Shown here piece after piece: positions 19,083 through 28,038 of a stretch of DNA of 64,000 bases (within the stretch, counting starts at the first letter, position 1; each line of letters opens with the position of its first letter). Both the position numbers and the translations under genes were made by a program. The stretch is from Enteractinococcus helveticum. Lineage in GTDB: Bacteria > Actinomycetota > Actinomycetes > Actinomycetales > Micrococcaceae. The stretch is taken from contig NZ_LXEY01000014.1 in NCBI RefSeq assembly GCF_001657475.1, forward strand, positions 62,001 to 126,000, read 5' to 3'. Below the pieces are notes generated by a model. The model was not told the DNA's origin, did no database searches, and was given only the letters and a program-made list of their open reading frames with translations.

Positions 19083-19341
19083 GGTTCAAACAGTCCTTCG
19101 CTCACCCGCCCAGCTGGCCACACGGCGGTAATGTGTAAGTTTTGCGCACATAATATCGGACCACCGCCCAAGAGAAGACTCGGCGATATTTATATTGGGA
19201 AGCGTGGAAGAAGTCATCAGCTGACGAAGCTGCAAGACCTTGCGTCACCAGCAGTAGCGCTTGGTGCCCTCAATAATGTTCTCCGCACACCCCAGCTGTA
19301 GCCGGCTGGGGCCGTACCAGCTTGTGAGGCGAATAAAGACA

Positions 19342-19390
19342 CAAAAGCGTCGGGGCTGCATCACGTGAAGATACAACCCCGACACTTTTG
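19342..19390 (-). terminator. Terminator after the MHS-type MFS gene
   Basis: CAAAAGCGTCGGGG at 19342-19355 pairs with CCCCGACACTTTTG at 19377-19390 with one mismatch. On the minus strand the stem lies 14 bases after the transporter's stop codon and ends in a T-rich stretch. Confidence 0.75.
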
Positions 19391-19404
19391 AGAAGTCTTG
19401 TGTG

Positions 19405-20916
19405 TTACAGCTTCGTGGGTTCGGACGTTGCTGCTTCGGCCATGACCGGGGCCGACTGTTGCGGTTCATCTTCCACGAGGCATTCGGACAGTGGGAGCTC
19501 ACGATTATTCCATTTATCCCAGTCACCGCTCGCTTCGAACTGGTAGTCGATGCGGATGTCGCGGGTTTCTTTGAGCATCACGGTACCCAGCAGACCCAGT
19601 GCAGCCATCACCAACAAGTAGATGACAATCGCCCAGGTAGTGCCAAAGCCGTTCATCAGCAGCTCGGCGATGGTCGGAGCGAACGCGCCGCCCAGAATCG
19701 CACCGAGTGCATACGAGATTGAAACACCGGAGTACCGAACGGATGCTGGGAACAGCTCGGCGTACCACACGGCTTGTGGACCGTAGGTCATACCCAGGCC
19801 AATGGCCAGCAGCGAGGTGCTCACCAAGACGCCCAGCACGCCGAAGTTCTTGATCAATTCAAACAGCGGGATAATACCGGCAGCCTGGACGAACCAGCCC
19901 AGTGCCATGACTCGGCGGCGTCCGAATTTATCAGCTAACCAGCCCGACGTCAGTGTCGAGATGAGCCACACGGCAGCGGCAACCAATACGGCTAATTGGA
20001 CGCCGACCTGGTCGTAGCCCAGGCCGCCGTCGTCAACTGGACGTGTTGTCATACCTTGGATATAGCCACCGGTGATCATGTAACCCGAGGCGCCGTTGCC
20101 TGCGATCAGCAGGATGCCGAACATCACGATGATGCCGAATTTCGGGAAAAGTTTCGGTGGTTTGACGTTGACTTTGCCAGCTGCTTTATCGTTGCTCTTG
20201 AGTTCAGCAATCTCGTTGAAGACCGGTGATTCATCGACTGCGGAGCGAACGAAGAGCCCGACAACGACCAAGATTAGGGACAATAGGAATGGGATGCGCC
20301 ATCCCCAATCGTAGAAGGCTTGACCGGGTGCGATCCAGTTCACGACGGCGAGCACAGCAGAAGCCAGGAGCATACCGGTTGGCACGCCGATCTGTGGGAA
20401 CGCTCCGAAGAATCCACGGCGGCCCTTTGGTGCATACTCCACGGACATCAGGACCGCACCACCCCATTCACCACCTGCGGAGATACCCTGCAGGATACGC
20501 AGTGCAAGCAGTAAGAATGGTGCCCAGAGGCCAATCTGTTCGTAGGTTGGTAGCAAGCCCATCGTCGTGGTTGCAAGACCCATCATGATCAGGGTGATGA
20601 CCAACAGCGGTTTGCGTCCGAACCGGTCGCCCAAGCGGCCTGCGATTGCTGCGCCCAATGGACGGAATAAGAAGGACAGACCGATGGTGACCAGCGAGAC
20701 GATGCGCTCGAATTCTTGGCCAGCGGGGGCAAAGAAGAGTGGACCAAGAACAATGTTTGCCGCAAGAGCGTAGATGAAGAAGTCGTACCATTCGATGACG
20801 GTACCCATCAGGGTTCCAGTCAGAACGCGACGACGTTCTTTCGGTGTGATTTCCTTTGCACTGGGGCTCGGCTGTGAAGACGATCCGCCTGCGCTATTTG
20901 TGACCTGTGGACGCAT
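19405..20916 (-). CDS. MHS-family MFS transporter (metabolite:H+ symporter)
   Basis: The 503-residue product is close to the ProP/ShiA/KgtP branch. The family start of helix 1, GTLMGTVIEWYDFFIYALAA, is seen at about residues 33-52. Motif A reads GRLGDRFGRKPLL, and the segment before helix 5 has GGEWGGAVLMSVEYAPKGRRG. Members import organic acids, betaine or proline with protons. The substrate is not evident. It stands alone, with its own terminator, and has an upstream region of about 300 bases with no other gene. Confidence 0.9.
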   Translation of the reverse strand: MRPQVTNSAGGSSSQPSPSAKEITPKERRRVLTGTLMGTVIEWYDFFIYALAANIVLGPLFFAPAGQEFERIVSLVTIGLSFLFRPLGAAIAGRLGDRFGRKPLLVITLIMMGLATTTMGLLPTYEQIGLWAPFLLLALRILQGISAGGEWGGAVLMSVEYAPKGRRGFFGAFPQIGVPTGMLLASAVLAVVNWIAPGQAFYDWGWRIPFLLSLILVVVGLFVRSAVDESPVFNEIAELKSNDKAAGKVNVKPPKLFPKFGIIVMFGILLIAGNGASGYMITGGYIQGMTTRPVDDGGLGYDQVGVQLAVLVAAAVWLISTLTSGWLADKFGRRRVMALGWFVQAAGIIPLFELIKNFGVLGVLVSTSLLAIGLGMTYGPQAVWYAELFPASVRYSGVSISYALGAILGGAFAPTIAELLMNGFGTTWAIVIYLLVMAALGLLGTVMLKETRDIRIDYQFEASGDWDKWNNRELPLSECLVEDEPQQSAPVMAEAATSEPTKL

Positions 20917-21212
20917 AGCTGTGTTTCACCTTTCATTGCAACGAATCCACTTTCCTCCTCTTTTTGCCGTCACGCAAATCTACAAATTCGGTGCAAAACC
21001 ACCATTTTCGTGAATCGGGGCACTAGGCTCTCCGAAGGCGTCACAATGCGATGCGACGTATATTTTGCATACTCAATCAAAGCCCCTGGACAAATTTGCC
21101 CAATTGGTCACAGGGTTACCGCAAGTCGGTCACAAAAAATAATCGTGCCTCAACTGTTGCCTTTTTGTGGCACCTCGTTTTTCGGGTCGCTAAGAGCCGA
21201 ATGGTGATATTT

Positions 21213-23732
21213 CTAACCCGCCTTTATGATGTCAGCCTCAGCTGCAAGATATTGTCCGGTGAGCGAGCCTGAAAGCGCTGCGAGCCGAGCTGGAGTTGTG
21301 GCGGCAATAACCCGTCCACCGTCGTCACCAGCACCAGGTCCCAGGTCGATGACATGGTCTGCCGTGGCGATCATCGCCTGGTGATGTTCTGCCACAATCA
21401 CCGTGTGTCCCTGATCGACGAGCCGATGCAGTTGTGCGTTGAGTAAATCGACGTCGGCCGGGTGCAATCCTGTGGAAGGCTCATCGAAGAGATATAGGGT
21501 GTGGGCCGCGGCGTTGCGTTGCAGCTCAGTGGCCAGTTTGATGCGCTGGGCCTCACCGCCGGAGAGTTCTGTTGCCCGCTGGCCGAGGGTAATGTAGCCC
21601 AATCCGATGGCCTCCAGAGCCTGCAGCGCCCGCAAGACGTGTGGCTCATCTTCAAAAACCGACTTCGCTTCAGCCACTGACAGCGCTAGAATATCTGCCA
21701 CCGTAAAGCCGCGCCAGGTGATGGTCAGCGTTTCTTGATTGAACCGCTGACCGTGGCACACCGGACAGGTGGCATATGAGCCCGGTAGAAAAATGAGTTC
21801 CACCTCGATCTGGCCAAGCCCGGAACATTCCGGACAGCGCCCTTCGGCTACATTGAACGAGAACCTGCCAATGCCCCAGTCGCGTCGTCGCGCTTGATCC
21901 GTGTCGGCAAAGATTCGGCGAACTCGATCAAATAGCCCGGTATAGGTTGCCACCACGGATCGGGGAGTCCGACCAATTGGCCGCTGGGTAATGTGGACCA
22001 GACGCTGAATCTGTTCCAGTCCTGCCACCGAGGTGACTGCAACGGCGTCGTCGGTGGTAGCTTCCTCGCCAGCCGGTTCATCCGTCACGGTGGTCGACAC
22101 TGCTTTACGGACGAGACTTCCGATCACATGCGTTACCAGGGTGGACTTGCCTGAACCCGAGACGCCGGTGACGGCAGTGAGCTGACCCAGAGGAATAGTG
22201 ACGTCCTGGTCCACGATGTTCCGAGCAGTAATTCCTGCCAGTTTCAATTCGCCACGGACGGGATGGCGCGGTGCATCATTGAGGCGCAGCGGCCCGGGGT
22301 GCACAAAGCGAGCCGTGATGGATTCCTCCACAGTGGCCAGACCGTGAGTCGGTCCTGAATACACGATCCGGCCACCATGCACCCCGGCTTTGGGGCCGAC
22401 GTCGATAACCCAATCGGCCTGGGTCACCAGTGACATGTCATGTTCCACCAATAGCACGGAGTTCCCCTCAGCGATAAAGCGCGCGAAGAGTTTCGACAGC
22501 GTGTGTTTTTCTGCCGGGTGCAGACCCGCTGACGGCTCATCGAGCACGTAGGCCACGCCGAAGAGTCCCTCATGAACCTGGGAGGCCAGACGGAGCCGCT
22601 GCAGTTCCCCGGTGGACAGGGTGTCAGCGGGGCGGTCCATCGATAAGTGCCCGAGGCCCAGCTGGGTGACCGCGTCCAAGATCGCCAGCGTTGTGGGCAG
22701 CAGAATCCGTTCGGCACCGATTTCTGGACCGTCATCTCGCGGAGCACGCGTGGCGATATGGTTATAACGACGCCGTAGCAGTGCCAGCAGCGCATCCAGA
22801 TCCAGGTGTGTCAGTTCCCAGATGGCCGCATCGAGGTAGCGCACCTGCAGCGCGGCCGGGTTGAGCCGGTGACCGTGACACGTTGGACAGGTGCTGGCGG
22901 TGAAGAAACTCAGGGCACGGGCTCGGTTTTTGTCTGATTGGGTCGCGGCCACCGTGCGACGCAGATACCGAGACACCGATTCCCATTTGCCTTCATACGG
23001 CCCTTGGGTGCGCCCGGCTTCTCGGACGGGTAGAACCGTGATGATTGGGGTCTCATCGGTATACAGGATCCACTGCTTGGTGGCCTCATCGAGTTCGCGC
23101 CACGGACGCGCCGTATCGACGCCGAGGGTTTCCAGTATTTCGCGGAAGTTCTTGCCCAACCACGCCCCGGGCCAGGCTGCAATCGCGCCATCGAGAATGC
23201 TCAAGTTGGGATCCGGGACCATGAGTTCTTCGGCCGGCTCGAATTGTTTCCCCACCCCCTGACAGTCCGGGCACATGCCTTCTGAAGTGTAGGGCGAGAA
23301 GTGTCCAGCCGTTAGCCGACCACCGGCGATCCCATGTGAGCTGTCCAAGATGTGTTCAGGATGATCCCCGGCCCGAGAAAATAACAGGCGCAGCGAGTTC
23401 GACAGGGCTGAAATCGTTCCGACGTCGGAACGCGCCCCGCCAGCCGAAGTGCGCTGTTCTAGTGCGACCGTGGGTGGCATGCCTTCGACCAGTTCGACTT
23501 GCGGGTCAACCGCCGATCCAATGAGCCGTCGAGCAAACGGGGCGACTGATTCCAAATACTTGCGCTGTGCCTCACCGTGAATCGTGCCAAAGGCCAGGGA
23601 CGATTTCCCGGAACCTGAAACTCCGGTAAAGGCGACGACGGCACCGCGCGGGAATTCCACCGAAACGTTGTTGAGGTTGTGCAGTTTGGCGTCTACCACG
23701 CGCACAAAGTCAGCGTCACTGTATGTTGTCAT
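21213..23732 (-). CDS. Short UvrA-like ABC ATPase (UvrA2/drug-resistance type)
   Basis: The 839-residue product has two ABC modules. Walker A copies read GVSGSGKSSLA near the start and GVSGSGKSTLV in the middle. Signature motifs are LSTGELQRLRLAS and LSGGEAQRIKLA. Zn-binding Cys pairs are seen in CPDCQG, CPTCHG, CPECSG and CPVCHG. It is about 100 residues shorter than housekeeping UvrA, mainly in the UvrB-binding region. Such short forms (UvrA2, DrrC) are linked to resistance against DNA-binding drugs. ATG 23732 is preferred to GTG 23738, because GAAGGG sits 5 bases before the ATG. It is transcribed alone. Confidence 0.9.
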   Translation of the reverse strand: MTTYSDADFVRVVDAKLHNLNNVSVEFPRGAVVAFTGVSGSGKSSLAFGTIHGEAQRKYLESVAPFARRLIGSAVDPQVELVEGMPPTVALEQRTSAGGARSDVGTISALSNSLRLLFSRAGDHPEHILDSSHGIAGGRLTAGHFSPYTSEGMCPDCQGVGKQFEPAEELMVPDPNLSILDGAIAAWPGAWLGKNFREILETLGVDTARPWRELDEATKQWILYTDETPIITVLPVREAGRTQGPYEGKWESVSRYLRRTVAATQSDKNRARALSFFTASTCPTCHGHRLNPAALQVRYLDAAIWELTHLDLDALLALLRRRYNHIATRAPRDDGPEIGAERILLPTTLAILDAVTQLGLGHLSMDRPADTLSTGELQRLRLASQVHEGLFGVAYVLDEPSAGLHPAEKHTLSKLFARFIAEGNSVLLVEHDMSLVTQADWVIDVGPKAGVHGGRIVYSGPTHGLATVEESITARFVHPGPLRLNDAPRHPVRGELKLAGITARNIVDQDVTIPLGQLTAVTGVSGSGKSTLVTHVIGSLVRKAVSTTVTDEPAGEEATTDDAVAVTSVAGLEQIQRLVHITQRPIGRTPRSVVATYTGLFDRVRRIFADTDQARRRDWGIGRFSFNVAEGRCPECSGLGQIEVELIFLPGSYATCPVCHGQRFNQETLTITWRGFTVADILALSVAEAKSVFEDEPHVLRALQALEAIGLGYITLGQRATELSGGEAQRIKLATELQRNAAAHTLYLFDEPSTGLHPADVDLLNAQLHRLVDQGHTVIVAEHHQAMIATADHVIDLGPGAGDDGGRVIAATTPARLAALSGSLTGQYLAAEADIIKAG

Positions 23733-23778
23733 GGCCACCCTTCAGTTGTTTGATACTTCAACGCTAGCGGCCAATTGA

Positions 23779-24306
23779 TCATGCGTAGTGGATTGTGCCG
23801 TCATCTTGCACGACGGCGCCGTCACTGAGTTCTGCGGACATCAGCTGACCGGGGCCCAGAATGTGTTCCACCTGATGGTTATGCACCAGCAGATAGTCGG
23901 CGATGATCCGACGGTGACAACGCCACCAGACCGCCTCGGAACACATAATCGCCGTCGAGGTTTCGGTGCCGCGCTTTTCTAAGTCGCGCAGCGCCTCGTG
24001 GAATTCCTGTGACAGGGCGTGGTCGGCATAGTTGTGAAAGCTGCGATTCTGCCACCAGGCATTGACCTGGAAGGGGATATCTTTGCTGACCTTGCGTCGT
24101 CCAGTTAGGCCCGCACTGCGAGAAAATTGGACGTCGTGTTCTGCCAGATAGTTGCCCAAGGTATCGGCGTTGAAGTGAGGGTAGCGCTTTGACCCGGGGA
24201 GCTTCCGCACATCCACCACGTGGGCAATATGGTGTTCCTCGAGGAGTTCGTAAAACTCTTCGATACTCCGGTTGGAGTGACCAATCGTATAGAACACCTG
24301 CGTCAC
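23779..24306 (-). CDS. DUF488 family protein
   Basis: The 175-residue product shows the family pattern throughout: YTIGHSNRSIEEFYELLEEH at the start, VVDVRKLPGSKRYPHFN, and the CSEAVWWRCHRRIIADYL segment near residue 125. The family is widespread and has no settled biochemical role. The conserved Cys-x-x-x-x-x-x-Cys-His-Arg segment suggests a catalytic or metal site. The start is GTG at 24306, with GGGGAA upstream. It shares its direction with the UvrA-like gene, which begins 47 bases on. Confidence 0.88.
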   Translation of the reverse strand: MTQVFYTIGHSNRSIEEFYELLEEHHIAHVVDVRKLPGSKRYPHFNADTLGNYLAEHDVQFSRSAGLTGRRKVSKDIPFQVNAWWQNRSFHNYADHALSQEFHEALRDLEKRGTETSTAIMCSEAVWWRCHRRIIADYLLVHNHQVEHILGPGQLMSAELSDGAVVQDDGTIHYA

Positions 24307-24332
24307 AGAACATTCCCCTCACCAGACAACAC

Positions 24333-24374
24333 GTGACGCACCGACAGCACGCAAGGTGCTTGCCGATGCGTCAC
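24333..24374 (-). terminator. Stem-loop after the Rieske/DUF2231 gene
   Basis: GTGACGCA at 24333-24340 pairs with TGCGTCAC at 24367-24374, with further pairing of CAGCAC and GTGCT(T)G inside. It lies 18 bases past the Rieske gene's stop on the minus strand. Confidence 0.6.
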
Positions 24375-24391
24375 ACAGATAGTGGGCAGCG

Positions 24392-25243
24392 TTAGTCGGC
24401 TGCTTTGACCAGGACGCGGCCTTCTTGGGCGCGCACGTCCCAGGTGGGTTGAGCCGAACCTGCCGGGCCGCGCATCGGAGTCCCGTCAGTGATGCGGAAT
24501 TTGCTGTGATGCCAAGGGCACACAATGCAGTCGTCCTCAATGTGTCCTTTATTCAGTGGGCCGCCCGCGTGAGCGCAGGTGGCCGACAGTGCGTGGAGTT
24601 CACCCTGGTGACGTGTCAACACCACGGGGGTCTTATTGGCGGTGACGCGGATGAGTTGACCTTCCTGCACGTCATCTTCGGCCGCGACGTCGGTCCATTT
24701 CTTCGTCCGCTGTTCAAATGCCGTGTGATTGACTCCGACGCCGTCGTTCAGCGTCAAATGACCTCCGAGATACGCCGCAGAGGTCGTGAATCCGAGCCCC
24801 AGGAGTGATAAACCCGCACCGAGTTTGTGGCGGTCGTTTTTGCGAGCCACCCAAGACAGTCCTTGCAGAGTGATGCCCCAGGCATTGCCGAGAATATGCG
24901 CCATGCCGACGCGTTGTTCCTTGCCATAGGATTCGGACCAGTCTGACGCGCCAGTGATCGCGGTTGGGATCGCGGACAAGAAACCCAGCGCCACGAGTCG
25001 TTGGCTCGCCGGCTGCATCTTCTTACCGCCGGTGACATCCAGTGCGCTGGCCATAACCCACGCGCCAATCGGCAGGTCGGTGAGCATCGGGTGGAGTTGA
25101 TGCCCCAGCCAAGAACCGGACAGTACATACTTCACCGGATCTGGAGCAGTCAGCTTTGAATACCACTTGGACAGTGGTTCAGAGATTTCGTCCAAGGTTT
25201 TTTCTTGTTCGATACGTTTGACGACACGTGATAACCCAAACAT
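24392..25243 (-). CDS. DUF2231 membrane domain fused to a Rieske [2Fe-2S] domain
   Basis: The first 180 residues are a membrane domain with about four hydrophobic helices and the DUF2231-type start GHQLHPMLTDLPIGAWV. The last 100 residues form a Rieske domain, with cluster motifs CAHAGG (Cys-x-His) and CPWHHSKF (Cys-x-x-His). Both pairs of ligands are intact. This fusion occurs in many actinobacteria, and its electron partner is unknown. The ATG at 25243 has an AGAGGGA site. It probably moves electrons at the membrane; the substrate is unknown. Confidence 0.9.
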   Translation of the reverse strand: MFGLSRVVKRIEQEKTLDEISEPLSKWYSKLTAPDPVKYVLSGSWLGHQLHPMLTDLPIGAWVMASALDVTGGKKMQPASQRLVALGFLSAIPTAITGASDWSESYGKEQRVGMAHILGNAWGITLQGLSWVARKNDRHKLGAGLSLLGLGFTTSAAYLGGHLTLNDGVGVNHTAFEQRTKKWTDVAAEDDVQEGQLIRVTANKTPVVLTRHQGELHALSATCAHAGGPLNKGHIEDDCIVCPWHHSKFRITDGTPMRGPAGSAQPTWDVRAQEGRVLVKAAD

Positions 25244-25564
25244 GCGCTGTTCCCTCTTTCTTCAAACAGATGGCAGATCAGCTGCTGTTCACCAATATTT
25301 GTATCGGTCGTAGTACCCGCCACCTTAGCTTTTGACAGGCGCTTTTGACATCCCCTGAGACTCGCCGCAATGCAGCGATATTCAATGATTGTCATACCGT
25401 TGGCGCGGATCTGGCCATACCGTTGAGTACTGACGACGCCGTGACTTCCGCGCCCTCATGCGGGGGAGCTTGAAAAATCGTAGAGCAATATGCCCAGCAC
25501 TGTACTTGCACCTGGCCGGATGATCGCCGAACCCGGTTCTTGCGCGGCATGTGACAATGGAACC
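25244..25564. other. 321-base region between divergent genes
   Basis: I see no gene, hairpin or repeat here. It must contain the promoters of the Rieske-fusion gene and the alkyltransferase-like gene. Confidence 0.4.
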
Positions 25565-25867
25565 ATGGATGAAGAAACACATGAGCGCATCCGTGCGGCC
25601 ATTGCGCGTGTGCCGCGCGGCCGGGTTGCATCCTACGGAGATATTGCCGCGATGACGGATGCTCCCAGTCCGCGCATTATCGGGTGGGTTCTGAGAGAAG
25701 ACGGCGGCGATCTGCCATGGCAGCGCATCGTGCGAACCGACGGCACCGTGGCCAAACCTCAGCAACTTCCCATGCTGCGCGACGAAGGGCTCGAGATCCC
25801 GGGCGATAAAATCGATATGCAACGCTACCGGTGGGACCCTGACGACGACCCCGCCGATCTCGAATAA
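25565..25867 (+). CDS. Alkyltransferase-like (ATL) DNA-binding protein, MGMT family
   Basis: The 100-residue protein is the DNA-binding half of the MGMT/Ada family. It has RVASYGDIAAM, the arginine-finger helix (SPRIIGWVLRED) and the active-site position. There, PCHRV of a true alkyltransferase is replaced by PWQRI, so the methyl-accepting Cys is Trp. This defines ATL proteins. They bind O6-alkylguanine, flip it and recruit nucleotide excision repair without repairing it directly. ATG 25565 is chosen, because the upstream extension lacks family residues. It stands alone and faces the cupin gene. Confidence 0.9.
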   Translation: MDEETHERIRAAIARVPRGRVASYGDIAAMTDAPSPRIIGWVLREDGGDLPWQRIVRTDGTVAKPQQLPMLRDEGLEIPGDKIDMQRYRWDPDDDPADLE

Positions 25868-25888
25868 ACCGAGTTGTAGAAAACGACG

Positions 25889-25929
25889 ACGGGCCTGCTG
25901 CCACCGCTCTTGGATGACTGCAGGCCCGT
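25889..25929. terminator. Bidirectional terminator between ATL and cupin genes
   Basis: ACGGGCCTGC at 25889-25898 pairs perfectly with GCAGGCCCGT at 25920-25929. It lies 21 bases after the ATL stop and 14 bases after the cupin stop on the other strand. Confidence 0.65.
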
Positions 25930-25943
25930 GGTCGGAAGACCCG

Positions 25944-26285
25944 TTAGGCGTCGTCTTCGGGAAACACCGAAAGCTTGGTGAACGGGAAGGTAAACGTCCA
26001 CGTGGTGTCGATGTTCTGATCAAACGCACCGACATCGCCGACACCCAGATGGATCACCTCGCCGTCGGGCATTTCAATGTCAACAGCGCCTTCGATGACG
26101 TGGATAATTTCGGCCCGGGCAAATGGGTAGGGCGCTACCTGTGGCATGGTGTCTTGAGTCCCACGCCAGAACTGGGCCTTGCCCTGGCGAATCCACGCGA
26201 ACTCACCGGCTGATTTCGAAGGGTCGGCTGGGTGGGGGAAGGGCTGGAATTCGGCCTCGGCCAGGCGGCCAATATCGTAGGTCAT
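25944..26285 (-). CDS. Cupin-domain protein (DUF861/EutQ-like)
   Basis: The 113-residue single cupin has the RAEIIHVIEGAVDIEMPDGEVI barrel core and the second motif GVGDVGAFDQNIDTTWTF. The fold binds a metal or small ligand; DUF861 members are often beside amine and ureide catabolism genes. It starts at ATG 26285 after AAGGAG and diverges from the amine permease gene, so it may share regulation with the cluster. Only two of the usual metal-ligand His residues are evident, so catalysis is uncertain. Confidence 0.8.
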   Translation of the reverse strand: MTYDIGRLAEAEFQPFPHPADPSKSAGEFAWIRQGKAQFWRGTQDTMPQVAPYPFARAEIIHVIEGAVDIEMPDGEVIHLGVGDVGAFDQNIDTTWTFTFPFTKLSVFPEDDA

Positions 26286-26503
26286 GAAGTCTCCTTATTT
26301 TCGACAACTCAAACTGGCTACGCATTGATCTTGGCTGATGGGCGTCTGCTGATTCTGTGATCCCAGTGCACAGGTCTTGCCCAGGGGTGCACGGCAAATG
26401 TGAGGTCCGGCACTGTTTACCAAGTGGCGTGCACGCACGGCCAATCAATCACTGCGTGTTGTGGGCCACACTGGGATTATTGTTTGGACTTAGGAGACCC
26501 CAA

Positions 26504-28006
26504 ATGGAAAGTACACGTTTAGATCGGCGGCGTCTGTCCACCGCATCGCTGGTTTTTATTATCATCGCGGCCTCGGCTCCACTAACCGTTCTGGCCGGAG
26601 GTATTCCGACCAACTATGCGGTTGCCGGACTTCTCGGGGTGCCGCAAACCTATATTGTGCTTGGACTGATCCTGGTGCTCTTTGCCGTGGGCTACACGGA
26701 CATGAGCCGGGAAATTCAAAATGCCGGTGCCTTCTACGCGTACGTGACCGAGGGCCTGGGGAACCGGCAGGGCATCGCCGCGGCCATCCTGGCGCTGGTG
26801 TCGTACAACATGATGCAGATCGGGCTCTACGGGCTGTTCGGTTTTGCCGCCTCCAACCTCATCGCCAACTTCACCGGGCTAGCCCTACCGTGGTGGTTGA
26901 CCGCACTGGCGGCCTGGCTGATCGTTGCATTGCTTGGTGTCCGATCTATTGATCTGTCAGCTAAGGTGCTCGGCGTCGTCGTCATGCTGGAATTCGTGGT
27001 CGTGGTCATTGTTGACATCATGGCCATCTCGATTGCCCCAGAAGGTGTTTCGGCCGCTGCTTTTGCCGCCGATGAGTTCTTCGTTCCCGGCATCGGCGTG
27101 CTGCTGGCCTTCGGCGTCGCAGCGTTTATGGGATTTGAATCCGGCGCCATCTACTCCGAAGAAGTTGTTGACCCACGTCGCACCGTAGCGCGAGCAACCT
27201 ATATTGCGCTGATCGTTATCGCACTGTTCTACGCATTTTCTGCCTGGGCAGTCGGCGTTGGCGTGGGGCCAAGCAGCGTTGTCGAAGAATCCCAGGCCTT
27301 CGGCCCAGATCTGATCTTCAACTGGCTGGGCCAACACTCACCGATGCTGGCGAATTTTGCCAACCTGCTGTTTGTCACCAGTTTGCTGGCAGTACTGCTG
27401 GCCTTCCACAACGCCGTGGCCCGCTACTTCTTTGCACTGGGCCGCTCAACCGTACTACCCAAGGCCCTGGGGACGACGGCACCAAACGGTGCACCACGCA
27501 ACGGATCGATGATGCAGTCAGGACTTGCATTCGTCGTTGTTGCGGGATTTGCGATCGCCGGCATTGGCCACGAACTGGGCGATCTGTTCCCAGTCATCAC
27601 GCTGTTCACCTGGCTGACCAACGCCGCGGCATTCGGTCTGGTCTTCTTGCTGGCCGTCACTTCGGTTGCGATCATTGCATGGTTCCGTACCAATCAGCTG
27701 CAGCGCGGCATTTGGACGCGCGTTATTGCACCAAGCGTCGCCACCATCGGTTTGACCGCCGTGTTCATCATGATCCTGGTCAATTTCGATTTGATGATCG
27801 ATGCCGAAGCAGGCTCCGCGCTGATCTACATCATGCCCGGTCTGATTATTCTCAGTGGCGTACTCGGCTTGATTTGGGGAGAAATTATTCAGCGCCGTCG
27901 TCCGCAAGACTACGAAGAAATGCGTGACCAGGACATGATCAGCGACGACGAAGAAATTGCGATCGCCCAGGGCTCGCTTGATGACAACGAACGTAGCACA
28001 AACTAA
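26504..28006 (+). CDS. APC-superfamily amino acid/amine permease
   Basis: ATG 26504, with TTAGGAG upstream, gives a 500-residue membrane protein with about 12 helices. The first helix carries IIAASAPLTVLAGGIPTNYA, typical of the APC substrate-binding break. The GFESGAIYSEEVVDPRRTVARAT segment is found in amino-acid/polyamine carriers. The following amine oxidase gene begins 32 bases later, which suggests uptake of the oxidase's substrate, an amine such as putrescine. This substrate is inferred from context. Confidence 0.9.
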   Translation: MESTRLDRRRLSTASLVFIIIAASAPLTVLAGGIPTNYAVAGLLGVPQTYIVLGLILVLFAVGYTDMSREIQNAGAFYAYVTEGLGNRQGIAAAILALVSYNMMQIGLYGLFGFAASNLIANFTGLALPWWLTALAAWLIVALLGVRSIDLSAKVLGVVVMLEFVVVVIVDIMAISIAPEGVSAAAFAADEFFVPGIGVLLAFGVAAFMGFESGAIYSEEVVDPRRTVARATYIALIVIALFYAFSAWAVGVGVGPSSVVEESQAFGPDLIFNWLGQHSPMLANFANLLFVTSLLAVLLAFHNAVARYFFALGRSTVLPKALGTTAPNGAPRNGSMMQSGLAFVVVAGFAIAGIGHELGDLFPVITLFTWLTNAAAFGLVFLLAVTSVAIIAWFRTNQLQRGIWTRVIAPSVATIGLTAVFIMILVNFDLMIDAEAGSALIYIMPGLIILSGVLGLIWGEIIQRRRPQDYEEMRDQDMISDDEEIAIAQGSLDDNERSTN

Positions 28007-28038
28007 ACCCCAGAACACTCACACGAAAGGCAAATGTC

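Larger units (their letters stand above)
18974..19404. other. 431-base region between convergent genes
   Basis: It holds one long hairpin after the siderophore-interacting gene and one after the MFS gene, each listed separately. The 250 bases between them show no convincing reading frame or RNA gene. Confidence 0.5.
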
